Source: Pseudomonadota bacterium
Lineage (GTDB): Bacteria; Pseudomonadota; Gammaproteobacteria; Acidiferrobacterales; UBA6901
Reading direction: 5' to 3'
Assembly (NCBI GenBank): GCA_021819085.1
Contig: JAKASJ010000014.1
Location: 1-64,000, forward strand
Length of the DNA stretch: 64,000 nucleotides
The first letter of the stretch is position 1. Every line of letters begins with the position of its first letter. Below the pieces are notes generated by a model that ran no database searches, was not told where the DNA came from, and saw only the letters and a program-made list of their open reading frames with translations. Position numbers and translations under genes: made by a program. Below, in pieces: positions 20,562 to 30,589 of the stretch.

Positions 20562-21521
20562 TCACAATGCGCTCTCGAGGATGACGTGCGTCAGGATCCC
20601 CAGCAGGCTCAGCACAAATGCAAACCCCAGAAACTGTGGGACCCTGAACAGGCGCATCTTGGCGAGCACGGTTTCCCACAGCGCCAGGAGCACCGCCAGG
20701 AGCGCGAGCTTCGCGGTTACCGCCACGGTGCCAAGCGCCAGACCGGGAAGCGTGAGGTGCCGGGCGATTCCCCAGGGCAGAAAGATGTTGCTGATCAGGA
20801 CTGCATAGATCATGAGTTTGATCATGCCGGCCCAGTCTATCAGCGCCAGATGGCGGGCGCCGTATTCCAGGACTGTCGCCTCGTGAAGCATGGTGAGCTC
20901 GAGATGGGTCGCCGGGTTGTCGATCGGGATGCGACCGGTCTCGGCGACGGCCACCATGGCCAGGCTGAGCAGTGCGAAAAGAAAAGACGGACGCAGCACC
21001 AGGCCGGCGTTCAGAATGTACTGGATCGCCACCGAGAGGTTGGTCGTGGAAGCGGTCATGGTGAGCGTGAATATCGCCATCAGCATGGCGGGCTCGGCGA
21101 GCGACGCGACGGTCATTTCGCGCGAGGCACCCATGCCGCCGAAGGCGGTGCCTATGTCCATGCCCGCCAGTGCCTGGAAAAAGCGCGCCAGCGCGAAAAA
21201 TCCGACCAGCACGATGACATCGGCAATGGCAGCGGTCGGCAGCGGTATCGCCACCAGCGGCACTACTGCTGCCGCCAGCAGCATGGCGCCGAACACCACG
21301 TACGGCGTCACCCGGAAGATCCAGGATGCGTCATGCGCAAGCACCAGATCCTTGGCGAAAAGCTTGGCGAGATCGCGGTACGGCTGGAGGAGCGAGGGAG
21401 CAGCCCGGTTCTGCAGATGGCATTTCAGGCGCTTGATCCAGCCAGCCAGCAGCGGCGCACCGCCGATGAACAGCAGTGTCTGAAGCGCGGCCCACAGCCA
21501 GCCGTTCAGGTTATCAGCCAT
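20562..21521 (-). CDS. hyfC: Hydrogenase-4 subunit C-like (NuoH family)
   Basis: LLQPYRDLAKLFAKDLV, IPIDNPATHLELTMLHEATVLEY; start revised to 21521. Confidence 0.9.
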   Translation of the reverse strand: MADNLNGWLWAALQTLLFIGGAPLLAGWIKRLKCHLQNRAAPSLLQPYRDLAKLFAKDLVLAHDASWIFRVTPYVVFGAMLLAAAVVPLVAIPLPTAAIADVIVLVGFFALARFFQALAGMDIGTAFGGMGASREMTVASLAEPAMLMAIFTLTMTASTTNLSVAIQYILNAGLVLRPSFLFALLSLAMVAVAETGRIPIDNPATHLELTMLHEATVLEYGARHLALIDWAGMIKLMIYAVLISNIFLPWGIARHLTLPGLALGTVAVTAKLALLAVLLALWETVLAKMRLFRVPQFLGFAFVLSLLGILTHVILESAL

Positions 21522-23566
21522 AGCAGCAGCAGCAGGGTGAAGAAAGAATAGGCGAGGTAGATGCGTATGCTGCCAGTCTGTATGCGGCCGACGCGCCGCG
21601 CTGCCGCGAGCACCAGACGGCCGATGGGCAGGTAGACGGCGGACCATGACCAGTCCGCGACATGCAGGTGATGGCGCATGCTGGTGTAACGGGCCGCAGA
21701 GGTCTGGACCTTGTCGACGTGCTCGTCGATCTGCCATACCGGCGCGAACACCCGGCGAATCGGTTGTGCGAACGCAGTTGAAGTGTATTGCATGCGCGCG
21801 TTCAGTCCGCCGAAGCCGCAGTCCCAGGGGTCGCTGCGCCGCGCGCTGCGGGCGCGGCGATGCAGAAGCAGGTAGCCGGCGAGGAAAGTGAACGCCATGG
21901 CGGCGACAACGAGCGGTGCGGAATACGAGGCCACGTGCGGCGAGACCGGCGTCAGCCACAGCCAGCCGCGCACCGTGGCCCCCGCCGGGCTGAGGTGCAG
22001 CAGACCCTGCGTGATCGGGCTGATCAGGCGGATTACCAGCGTGGGCACTACGCCCAGCACCACGCACAGCAGCGCCAGCAGCCCCATTCCGGCGCGCATT
22101 CCCAGACCGACTTCGCGGGCGTGCGCCACGTGGCGCGTGCGCGGCTGGCCGAGGAACGCCACCCCGTAGACCTTGACGAACGTGGCGGCCGCCAGCGCCG
22201 TGGTCAGCGCCAGCAGCGCTGCAGCGATCGGAATGATGGAGCGCAGCACGCCGCTCGAGAGCGCCGGTACCTGCAGCGCGGCCTGCAGCGTCAGCCATTC
22301 CGAGACGAAGCCGTTGAAGGGGGGCAGGGCGGCGATGCTGAAACAGCCGATGAGCATGAAGAACGCAGTGACCGGCATGCGCCGGATCAGGCCGCCGAGG
22401 CGGTCGAGATCGCGCTCGTGGGTGCGGTAGAGCACCGCCCCGGCGCCGAGGAACAGCAGGGTCTTGAATACGGCGTGATTCAGGCTGTGATACAGGGCGG
22501 CGAGCAGTGCTACGGCGCCGAGGACAGGATGACCGGTGCCGATGAAGATCATGCCCAGGCCAAGGCCCATGAGGATGATTCCGATGTTCTCGACGGAGGA
22601 ATAGGCGAGCAGCCGCTTGAGGTCATTCTGCATGAGTGCATACAGGACGCCGAGCACAGCGGTGGCGGTGCCGATCGCCAGGGTCGTCAGGCCCCAGGAC
22701 CACTGGGGGTGGCCGAGCAGATCGAATACGAAGCGGATGAGTCCGTAGATCGCTACCTTGAGCATTACTCCGCTCATCAGCGCAGAGATATGGGACGGAG
22801 CTGCCGGATGTGCCTCGGGCAGCCATACGTGCAGCGGCACCATGCCGGCCTTCATGCCGAATCCGAACAGCGCCAGCACGAACGCAAGCGATGCCCAGGC
22901 CGGTGACAGGTGCGCCGCGCGCATTGCATCGAAGGTGAAATTGCCGCCGAATCCCGCGAGCACGCCAAAGGCAAGCAGGATCACGAGTGCGCCGATTTCG
23001 GCGAGCAGCAGGTAAAGGAAGGCGGCGTGACGGTTGGCCGGATTGTCATGCTGATAGGCGACCAGCAGGTAGCTTGACACCGACATCAGTTCCCACGCGA
23101 TCATGAACACAAAGGCGTCGTCGGCCAGCAGTACCGCTAGCATGCCGGCGACGAATATGCCAGTGAACAGCCCGAGTGCAGCCAGTGAATTGCGTGCCTG
23201 CGGTTCGCTGGCGTCCGGCGTCGCTTGGTGCGCATGCCTGTCCCGCTCGTACTCGCGCACGTAGCCGGGTCCGTAGAGGCTGACTGCAATCACGGCGATG
23301 CCGACTATCGCCATGAAAAATCCGGAGAGCGGATCCAGGCGCAGGTGCCAGTTGAGCCAGGGCAATCCGAAGGGAAGCTGCGCGGTGGTGCGGGTGCCCG
23401 TCAGCAGTGCCCAGCCGCCGGCAGCCACTGCGGTCACGCCGGCAATACCGAGGATGCTGAACGAGCCTGCACGCAGCGCAGCGGGAAACCGGTCTGCGGC
23501 CAGGGCCACTACGCCCGACAGCAGCGCACCTGCCACCGCTACGTACGCGAGTATGAGAGGCGACAA
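21506..23566 (-). CDS. hyfB: Hydrogenase-4 subunit B-like (NuoL antiporter family)
   Basis: GMKAGMVPLHVWLPEAHPAAPSHISALMSGVMLK, LLAYSSVENIGIILMG. Confidence 0.92.
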   Translation of the reverse strand: MSPLILAYVAVAGALLSGVVALAADRFPAALRAGSFSILGIAGVTAVAAGGWALLTGTRTTAQLPFGLPWLNWHLRLDPLSGFFMAIVGIAVIAVSLYGPGYVREYERDRHAHQATPDASEPQARNSLAALGLFTGIFVAGMLAVLLADDAFVFMIAWELMSVSSYLLVAYQHDNPANRHAAFLYLLLAEIGALVILLAFGVLAGFGGNFTFDAMRAAHLSPAWASLAFVLALFGFGMKAGMVPLHVWLPEAHPAAPSHISALMSGVMLKVAIYGLIRFVFDLLGHPQWSWGLTTLAIGTATAVLGVLYALMQNDLKRLLAYSSVENIGIILMGLGLGMIFIGTGHPVLGAVALLAALYHSLNHAVFKTLLFLGAGAVLYRTHERDLDRLGGLIRRMPVTAFFMLIGCFSIAALPPFNGFVSEWLTLQAALQVPALSSGVLRSIIPIAAALLALTTALAAATFVKVYGVAFLGQPRTRHVAHAREVGLGMRAGMGLLALLCVVLGVVPTLVIRLISPITQGLLHLSPAGATVRGWLWLTPVSPHVASYSAPLVVAAMAFTFLAGYLLLHRRARSARRSDPWDCGFGGLNARMQYTSTAFAQPIRRVFAPVWQIDEHVDKVQTSAARYTSMRHHLHVADWSWSAVYLPIGRLVLAAARRVGRIQTGSIRIYLAYSFFTLLLLLWLIT

Positions 23567-23850
23567 CTCAGCCCGTCCTCAACGCCGACCGGGCAGTGCA
23601 CACATGGTGACAGGGATGAACCGTAGCTGCCTCGTTCTTTTTTCGTGATGTGGATTCCGCCGCCTGGCCACACGTCGGCCAGCATGTCCTGTCAGGCAGA
23701 CTCCTGCCAGCGGAACGGATGCTAAGGCGCTGGCGTCGAAAATTCAAGAGTGATCTGCGACCGCCGCGCATTGCGCCAGGGGCAGCGTGGATCGGAGAGG
23801 TGCGGCAACCGCGTGCATGCCGGGCGCCGCAGGACGAAGCGCGGCCCGGT

Positions 23851-25140
23851 TCAAGCACCGGCGCCGGTGTCGGCAGCGACCTTTGGTGCCTTCGGACGTA
23901 TACGCGCCAGCTGCACGGCAGTGCCGCGCGTACGCACGATCTCTACCTGGTAGCCCTCCAGGGCCAGACTGGTGCCCGGCTGGGGGATGTCCTCGAGGTA
24001 CTCGGTGATGAGTCCGTTGAGGGTTTTGGGGCCGGTGATAGGCAAATCCCATTCGAGCCGCCGGTTGAGGTCGCGCAGGGTAATGCTGCCGCTGACCATA
24101 TAGCTGCCGTCGTCCTGGGGCTGAATCTCATCGATGACACCCGGTGCCGGGGTCGCGAACTCGCCGACGATCTCTTCCAGGATTTCGTGCAGCGATACGA
24201 GCCCCACGAGATCCCCGTACTCGTCGACCACCAGGGCGATGCGCCGCTGTGCTTCGCGGAAGTTGAGCAGCTGTCTTCCGAGCGAGGTTCCTTCCGGCAC
24301 GAAATAGGGTGCCTCCAGGATCTTCTCCAGGTTTTCACGCCCGAACGCCCCCGAGCGCATTAGGAGCAGCACCTTGCGCACATGCACGATGCCCACGATG
24401 TTGTCGAGGCTGCCACGGCAGACCGGCAGGCGCGAATAGTGGCTGGTGGCGATGCTTGTCAAAATGCGTTCCCAGTCGGAATCGAGATCGATCATTTCGA
24501 TCTCGCCGCGCGGCACCATCACATCCTCCACGGTCATATTCTCCAGATCGAGGACAGCGAGCAGCATCTGCTGATGGCTTTGCGGCATGAACGTACCGGC
24601 TTCCCGAACCACCGTGCGCAGCTCCTCGGTGCTGATCTGGTCGGCGGTCCTGCCGTGGATTGCGACGCCAAGAATCCGCAGCAGTCCGTTGGCCATGACA
24701 TTCACCAGCCACACCAGCGGCGACAGCAGTTTCAGCAGAAAGCCGAGCACGTAGGCAACCGGAAACGCGACGCGCTCGGGATAGAGCGCCGCAACGGTCT
24801 TGGGGGCCACCTCGGCAAAGACCAGCACTACCAGGGTCAGCAGGCCGGTGGCGATGCCGATGGCCGGCGTGCCGTACAGGTTCAGGGCCAGAAGCGTCGC
24901 CACGGAAGAAGCGGCGATATTGGCGAAATTGTTCCCGAGCAGTATCACGCCCAGCAGGCGGTCCGGGCGCTCGAGCAGTCGCGACGCGATACGTGCCGCA
25001 CGGTGGCCAGAGCTGGCGAGGTGGCGCAGTCGGTAGCGGTTCAGGGTCATCATCCCGATCTCCGCGGCGGAAAAAAACGCCGAGAGGAGGATCAGGAACA
25101 CCAGAACCGCAAGCAATACGCCAGTATGGGGATCGTCCAA
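23851..25140 (-). CDS. CNNM/CorC (HlyC) family transporter with CBS and CorC_HlyC domains
   Basis: LLSAFFSAAEIGMMTLNRYRLRHL, VEDVMVPRGEIEMIDL, RIALVVDEYGDLVGLVSLHEILEEIVGEF; TTG start at 25140 proposed. Confidence 0.92.
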   Translation of the reverse strand: MDDPHTGVLLAVLVFLILLSAFFSAAEIGMMTLNRYRLRHLASSGHRAARIASRLLERPDRLLGVILLGNNFANIAASSVATLLALNLYGTPAIGIATGLLTLVVLVFAEVAPKTVAALYPERVAFPVAYVLGFLLKLLSPLVWLVNVMANGLLRILGVAIHGRTADQISTEELRTVVREAGTFMPQSHQQMLLAVLDLENMTVEDVMVPRGEIEMIDLDSDWERILTSIATSHYSRLPVCRGSLDNIVGIVHVRKVLLLMRSGAFGRENLEKILEAPYFVPEGTSLGRQLLNFREAQRRIALVVDEYGDLVGLVSLHEILEEIVGEFATPAPGVIDEIQPQDDGSYMVSGSITLRDLNRRLEWDLPITGPKTLNGLITEYLEDIPQPGTSLALEGYQVEIVRTRGTAVQLARIRPKAPKVAADTGAGA

Positions 25141-25236
25141 TTGGTCATCTCGGATTTTCTGCGGCCCGGCGGCTTCAATACGCCCGCCGACGGGCCAGAA
25201 CACAACGCCAGCTCATGGTGCAGCTGCGATGCCTGC

Positions 25237-26040
25237 TCAGCGGCGCAGGAGGATTTCCAGCGCGAATTTGCTGCCGAAATACGCGAAGGCAAGAAGCGTG
25301 AACCCGCCCAGCGTCCAGCGGATCGCGGTGCGGCCACGCCAGCCGAAGCGCCAGCGTCCGGCGAGCAGCACGGCAAACACTACCCAGGCAATTATCGACA
25401 ATACTATATGATCAGTGAATTCCAGTGGCTTGTTGAACAGCTGCTCCGAGAAGAATACGCCGCTGATCACGGTCAGTGTGAGCAGTACGAAGCCGAGCGT
25501 GATCATCTGGAACATGAGATTTTCCATGGTCTCGAGTGGCGGCAGCGCGCGCAGGAACCGGCTCGGCTGGCGGCGATGACGAAGATGGCTCTCGACACAG
25601 GCAAGCATCAGGCTCTGGACCACGGCGATGCTGAGAAGACTGTAGGCGAGCAACGAAATCACGATGTGCACCGACTGCATGGGCGTGACCGTGACGATGA
25701 GAAGGTGGCCGCGCGGCGTCAGCCAGTCGACCAAGACGGTCGCGGCCGCTACCGGCATGATAAGGATGCCGAGGCTTTCGATGGGGCGGGTGATGCTGGC
25801 GATCAGAAACAGCACTGCGATTGCCCAGGCGATCAGCGAGATGGCGTTGACCAGGCCGACATTCAGGCCTCCCTCGTGCAGCATGCCGGTGTACAGGACC
25901 GCGGCATGCGCCGCGACCGCGCCCACTGCCAGTGCGTAGATGCCGAGGCGGGCCGGGCCGCGGGCCGCCTCAGGACGGCCCAGGCCGAGCCACAGCAGAG
26001 CGCCGACGCACAGATACAGCACAGCCGCTAGCAAATTCAT
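25237..26040 (-). CDS. CcsA-like cytochrome c assembly / YpjD-type inner membrane protein
   Basis: Polytopic 267 aa protein; HIVLSIIAWVVFAVLLAGRWRFGWRGRTAIRWTLGGFTLLAFAYFGSKF; sits next to CorC and ffh as in many gammaproteobacteria. Confidence 0.88.
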   Translation of the reverse strand: MNLLAAVLYLCVGALLWLGLGRPEAARGPARLGIYALAVGAVAAHAAVLYTGMLHEGGLNVGLVNAISLIAWAIAVLFLIASITRPIESLGILIMPVAAATVLVDWLTPRGHLLIVTVTPMQSVHIVISLLAYSLLSIAVVQSLMLACVESHLRHRRQPSRFLRALPPLETMENLMFQMITLGFVLLTLTVISGVFFSEQLFNKPLEFTDHIVLSIIAWVVFAVLLAGRWRFGWRGRTAIRWTLGGFTLLAFAYFGSKFALEILLRR

Positions 26041-26334
26041 TGTTTAATTGGTCATAATGTAATTATTTAGGCCGAATGATGGCACAGCTTACGCCGCCAA
26101 TGAAGAGGACGGCAGCAAACACTGGCGGATTGCGTGTTGCCGCGGACGGAGAAACGCCGCTGCCGGGCGGGCGCCCGGAACCGCGTCGTGCATCGTGGCA
26201 TCCGTGCGCGCCGGGCGCTTTGCTGGCATTATTCGTGCGTATTTCGCAGCCAAGACCGTCGCAGACGCCATGCCGGCCAAGGCAAATCCGGGCGGCGGCT
26301 ACGGCACAATCGATCGACAAACAGGTAGCAGACC

Positions 26335-27690
26335 ATGTTCGATAATCTGAGCGGGCGGCTGCAGCAGGTTCTGAAGAAACTGCGCGGCGAGGGGCGGCTG
26401 ACCGAGGAGAACATCAGCGAGGCCCTGCGCGAAGTGCGCATGGCATTGCTCGAGGCAGACGTGGCTCTGCCGGTGGTAAAGTCCTTTATCGAGGACGTGC
26501 GTTCACGTGCCGTCGGCAAGGAGGTGCTCACCAGCCTGACTCCCGGCCAGGCCGTGATCAAGGTCGTGTACGACGCGCTGGTGGCGCTCATGGGGGAGGC
26601 GAACGACCGTCTCCATCTGGCAACACGGCCGCCGGCGGTGATCCTGATTGCGGGACTGCAGGGCTCCGGAAAAACCACCACGGTCGCGAAGCTCGCGCGT
26701 TTCCTGCGCGAGCGCGAGCACAAGTCAGTGATGGTTGCGAGCGCCGACGTCTACCGGCCGGCAGCCATCGAGCAGCTCAAGGTGCTCGCAGGCACGGTCG
26801 GCGCCGCGTTCTTTCCAAGCACGGCACAGCAGAAGCCGGTTGACATCGCGCGTGCGGCCGTGGAGCAGGCACGCAGATCGGGTTCGGATGTGGTCATCAT
26901 CGACAGTGCCGGACGCCTGCATGTCGACCGCGAGATGATGGACGAGATCCGTGCGATCCACGCCGCGGTCGATCCGATAGAAACGCTGTTCATCGTCGAC
27001 AGCATGACCGGACAGGATGCCGTCAACACCGCCCAGAGCTTCAACGAGGCGCTGCCCCTGACCGGCGTGATCCTGACCAAGGCCGATGGCGATGCGCGTG
27101 GCGGCGCAGCGCTGTCCGTGCGGCGTGTCACCGGCAAGCCTATCAAGTTCCTCGGGGTCGGCGAGAAGACCGAGGCGCTCGAGCCGTTCTATCCGGATCG
27201 CATGGCTTCGCGCATTTTGGGTATGGGCGATGTGCTGAGTCTCGTCGAGCAGGCCCAGCAGTCGGTGGACCAGGAACAGGCGCGCAAGCTCGCACAGAAG
27301 ATCAGCAAGGGCAAGGGTTTCGACCTGGAGGATTTTCGCGACCAGCTCCAGCAGATGGAAAAAATGGGCGGTATTGCAAGTCTCATGGACAAGCTTCCGG
27401 GAACGGCCGGCATCCCCGAGGCCGCCAAGGCGCAAATGGACGACAGGCAGACACGGCGTCTTATTGCGATTATAAATTCCATGACGCCTCAGGAGCGGCG
27501 GTTTCCGGACATCATCCGCGGTTCGCGCAAGCGCCGGATTTCCGCCGGTTCGGGCACGCAGGTGCAGGAGATCAACCGGCTGCTGAAGCAGTTCGGCGAG
27601 ATGCAGAAGATGATGAAGCGTCTTGGCAAAGGGGGGCTTGGCAAGATGATGCGGGACATGAGAGGAAAGCTGCCGGGGCTTCCGTTCTGA
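26335..27690 (+). CDS. ffh: Signal recognition particle protein Ffh
   Basis: MFDNLSGRLQQVLKKLRGEGRLTEENISEALREVRMALLEADV; GLQGSGKTTTVAKLA; methionine-rich M domain. Confidence 0.98.
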   Translation: MFDNLSGRLQQVLKKLRGEGRLTEENISEALREVRMALLEADVALPVVKSFIEDVRSRAVGKEVLTSLTPGQAVIKVVYDALVALMGEANDRLHLATRPPAVILIAGLQGSGKTTTVAKLARFLREREHKSVMVASADVYRPAAIEQLKVLAGTVGAAFFPSTAQQKPVDIARAAVEQARRSGSDVVIIDSAGRLHVDREMMDEIRAIHAAVDPIETLFIVDSMTGQDAVNTAQSFNEALPLTGVILTKADGDARGGAALSVRRVTGKPIKFLGVGEKTEALEPFYPDRMASRILGMGDVLSLVEQAQQSVDQEQARKLAQKISKGKGFDLEDFRDQLQQMEKMGGIASLMDKLPGTAGIPEAAKAQMDDRQTRRLIAIINSMTPQERRFPDIIRGSRKRRISAGSGTQVQEINRLLKQFGEMQKMMKRLGKGGLGKMMRDMRGKLPGLPF

Positions 27691-28043
27691 ACGACCCAAG
27701 GCCGGTTCGCGGATTTAAGCCGCCGCGATCCGCAAGAGTGTGGTGCCGGACTCCGGATCCCGATGTCTCTGCCGCGGTTTCCGTTGACCGGGCGTCATGA
27801 CCGCACCATTGCAGGCCACGACGCGCGGCGCCATACCCGCTCTGCCGGCCGCAGATCACCGGATCTGCCCTGGGGGAAGTCACCCGCCTGCGATGCGTCG
27901 ACGCTGGCGGGGGTTTCCGGTTGAATTGATCGAAGGGACCTGATATATACGATTTATCAGGGGACAAGAATCGTTGCAGAACGACGCACGACCGCTTTTT
28001 CGACAGGAATTGCGGATAACGGAATATAAGGGGAGGCGAGCGC

Positions 28044-28511
28044 ATGATCACGGTGAACGAGACGACCTCGCAGGAAAAGTCGGCCGCGCGCCGCGCACGC
28101 AGCCATGAGCTGACGCAGAAACTCGTCGCTGAAAGAACCGAGATGCTGGTGCTGTTCTGCCGCCTGGCAGGCATCGAATCCTATGCCCCGGAGATTCGGC
28201 CGGTGAAGAAATTGCTCGAGGAGTTCTGCCAGATTCTGGTCGACTATATTTCCGCCGGCCATTTCGCCCTGTACGAGCGCATCATTGATGGCACCGAGCG
28301 GCGGCGCGATGTCGCCAGCCTGGCCGAACAGCTCTACCCGGCTATCGCCGAGACTACGGACGCTGCGCTCGATTTCAACGACCGGTACGATCGCGACAAT
28401 CACCGTCCGATGCTCGAGAACCTGCCGCAGGAGCTGTCCCAGCTGGGTGAGCAGATCGCCGTGCGCATCGAGCTCGAAGACCGGCTGATCGCGGCCTTAG
28501 CCCGCCCCTAG
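28044..28511 (+). CDS. rsd: Rsd/AlgQ anti-sigma-70 regulator
   Basis: LTQKLVAERTEMLVLFCRLAG, KKLLEEFCQILVDYISAGHFALYERI, LDFNDRYD. Confidence 0.9.
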   Translation: MITVNETTSQEKSAARRARSHELTQKLVAERTEMLVLFCRLAGIESYAPEIRPVKKLLEEFCQILVDYISAGHFALYERIIDGTERRRDVASLAEQLYPAIAETTDAALDFNDRYDRDNHRPMLENLPQELSQLGEQIAVRIELEDRLIAALARP

Positions 28512-28531
28512 CTGCGCCGGCCGGTGGAGCG

Positions 28532-29518
28532 TCAGCCGCCCGTTGCCGACATGAAACGCACGATCTTCTCCGGCTGAGTGGTGAACTCGTGCCGTTCCGG
28601 CTTGAGCAGGACGGCCCGGCAGATCGCTTTCTTCAGTTCCTCGTCGGATACCCCCGACCGCAGCAGCGGGCGCAACTCCAGCTTGTGCTCCTGGCCGAGA
28701 CATGTGTAGATCGTCCCGTCCACCGCCAGTCGCACGCGGTTGCAGGTGGCGCAGAAATGCTGGGAAATGGGTGTGATGAAGCCGATCCTGAGATTTGTTC
28801 CGCCCACGCGCACATAGCGTGCCGGTCCGCCGCCTGCCATCATCGTGGGAATCAGCTCGTATCGGGACTGCAGGGCGCGCTTCACCTCCTGCAGGTTCAG
28901 GTAACGTTCCGTGGCGTCGCGACCGGTGGCGCCCATGGGCATCGTTTCGATAAGCCGCAGAGTGAAATCATGGCGGATGCAGAAATCGACCATGTCGCCG
29001 ATCTCGCCGTCGTTCACGCCCTTCATCGCCACCATGTTGATTTTGACCGGTTCAAATCCCGCCTCCTTGGCAGCCATCAGTCCGTCCAGGACCTGATCAA
29101 GCCGGCCACCGCCGGTAATCTCGGCGAAGCGTTCGGGATTCAGCGAATCGAGGCTGACGTTGAGGCGGGCGACACCGGCACGCCGCAACGGTAGGGCGAG
29201 TCTGCGCAGGCGCGTGCCATTGGTGCTGATCGACAGATCGTGCAGCCCCGCAAGATGTACCAGGCGGGCCGCCAGGTCCGGCAGTTTGCCGCGCGACAGC
29301 GGTTCGCCACCGGTCAGGCGCACGCGCCGGACTCCGAGCTGCGTGAAGGCGCGCACCACGCGCTCTATTTCGTCAAAGGTAAGCCAGTGTCCGGGCTCCT
29401 CGAATCCGGTGAAGCCCTTGGGGATGCAGTATGAGCAGCGCAGCTCGCAGCGGTCGGTTACCGAGACCCGCAGGTACTCGATGCGGCGGCTGAACGAATC
29501 GATCAATGCGGTCTCCAT
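28532..29518 (-). CDS. moaA: GTP 3',8-cyclase MoaA
   Basis: LRVSVTDRCELRCSYCIPKG radical SAM motif, VRLTGGEPL; start revised to 29518. Confidence 0.96.
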   Translation of the reverse strand: METALIDSFSRRIEYLRVSVTDRCELRCSYCIPKGFTGFEEPGHWLTFDEIERVVRAFTQLGVRRVRLTGGEPLSRGKLPDLAARLVHLAGLHDLSISTNGTRLRRLALPLRRAGVARLNVSLDSLNPERFAEITGGGRLDQVLDGLMAAKEAGFEPVKINMVAMKGVNDGEIGDMVDFCIRHDFTLRLIETMPMGATGRDATERYLNLQEVKRALQSRYELIPTMMAGGGPARYVRVGGTNLRIGFITPISQHFCATCNRVRLAVDGTIYTCLGQEHKLELRPLLRSGVSDEELKKAICRAVLLKPERHEFTTQPEKIVRFMSATGG

Positions 29519-29734
29519 GACCGGGAAATGTTTGCACATCTGCCCGGCCGGGTCCATATGGCCAAGGTGGGGTGCTGGCCATCCCGGGGAACCGCTACTT
29601 TTTGCGGTGGATTCGGATGTGCCACGAACCTGACTGGCCGGCACGTCGGTGCGCGCATGGGTCGATGCATTCTGCATTGCGCGTGGCGGCGCGAGCGGCT
29701 ACCTTGTGATGAGTCAAGAAAAAGCGGGGGAGCA

Positions 29735-30577
29735 ATGAACAAGGCAGGTTTGCGGACCTTGGGTTTCGCAGTGGCCATCGCCGCCGCCGGCCAGGGCGCG
29801 CAGGCGCGCGAACCCTGGAATTACGGTCCGCGGCAGACTTACGTGCAGGTCGGGTTGGAGCAGTACGATTGGAAGGAATTCTCCAGCACGGACAGTATTC
29901 TGGACAAGGAATCCGGGCCCCTGCTCACGTTCGGTGCCGGCGTCAGCAATTTCCGGCGCATCGACAGCGGACCTCTCTATCAGGCGGGTGGCCACGTGTA
30001 TCTCGGAACCCTGGACTATGATGGCGAGACCCAGAGCGGCATTCCGCTGACGACGAAGTCGGATTACTCCGGACTGCAGTTGGAGGGACTGGGCGGCTAT
30101 CGCTTTGTCCGGTGGCCACACGGGATCGATCTGTTCGGTGGGGGTGGCTGGGAGTACTGGAGCCGGTCCATTCAGGACGCATTGGCCGCCAACGGTTCGC
30201 CGGCCTACGGCTACCTCGAGCAGTACTATGTCCTGTATGCAAAATTGGGTGCCGGGTTCTTTCAGGAGTTCGGATCGTGGTCGTATCGCATCAAGGCCGG
30301 CGGGAAATATCCCTTGTACACCTATGAACACGCGAATCTCGGCGATGGCCTCAGTCTGTCACCGGGAAGGGAATTGTCCGGATTCGCCCAGATCACCGTG
30401 GAATTCGGACCCGTCACGCAGGATCATCTTGGCCTGATGCTGAGCTACGACAGCTTTCGGTTCAGCCAGTCCACCGCCCAGCTGCTGACCGTTGCCGGGG
30501 CGCCAGCGGGTCTTTTCGTGCAGCCGCGTAGCCACCGCAATGTCTACGCGATCCGCGGCGTGTACTATTTCCGCTGA
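29735..30577 (+). CDS. Hypothetical outer-membrane beta-barrel protein
   Basis: Signal peptide MNKAGLRTLGFAVAIAAAGQGAQA; repeated amphipathic strands; GTGAGxA-like C-terminal YAIRGVYYFR. Confidence 0.6.
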   Translation: MNKAGLRTLGFAVAIAAAGQGAQAREPWNYGPRQTYVQVGLEQYDWKEFSSTDSILDKESGPLLTFGAGVSNFRRIDSGPLYQAGGHVYLGTLDYDGETQSGIPLTTKSDYSGLQLEGLGGYRFVRWPHGIDLFGGGGWEYWSRSIQDALAANGSPAYGYLEQYYVLYAKLGAGFFQEFGSWSYRIKAGGKYPLYTYEHANLGDGLSLSPGRELSGFAQITVEFGPVTQDHLGLMLSYDSFRFSQSTAQLLTVAGAPAGLFVQPRSHRNVYAIRGVYYFR

Positions 30578-30589
30578 CGGCTGCCAGCG

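Noticed and set aside
21788-22906. 372-aa plus-strand ORF opposite hyfB
   Set aside because: Antisense to a conserved antiporter-like gene; no coding signature.
24382-26031. 549-aa plus-strand ORF across the CorC and CcsA-like genes
   Set aside because: Antisense to two recognisable genes; Gln/His/Asp/Glu-rich composition typical of a reverse-frame artefact.
29045-29065. tRNA T-arm-like string GGTTCAAATCCCGCCTCC
   Set aside because: Lies inside moaA and no acceptor, D or anticodon arms are present.
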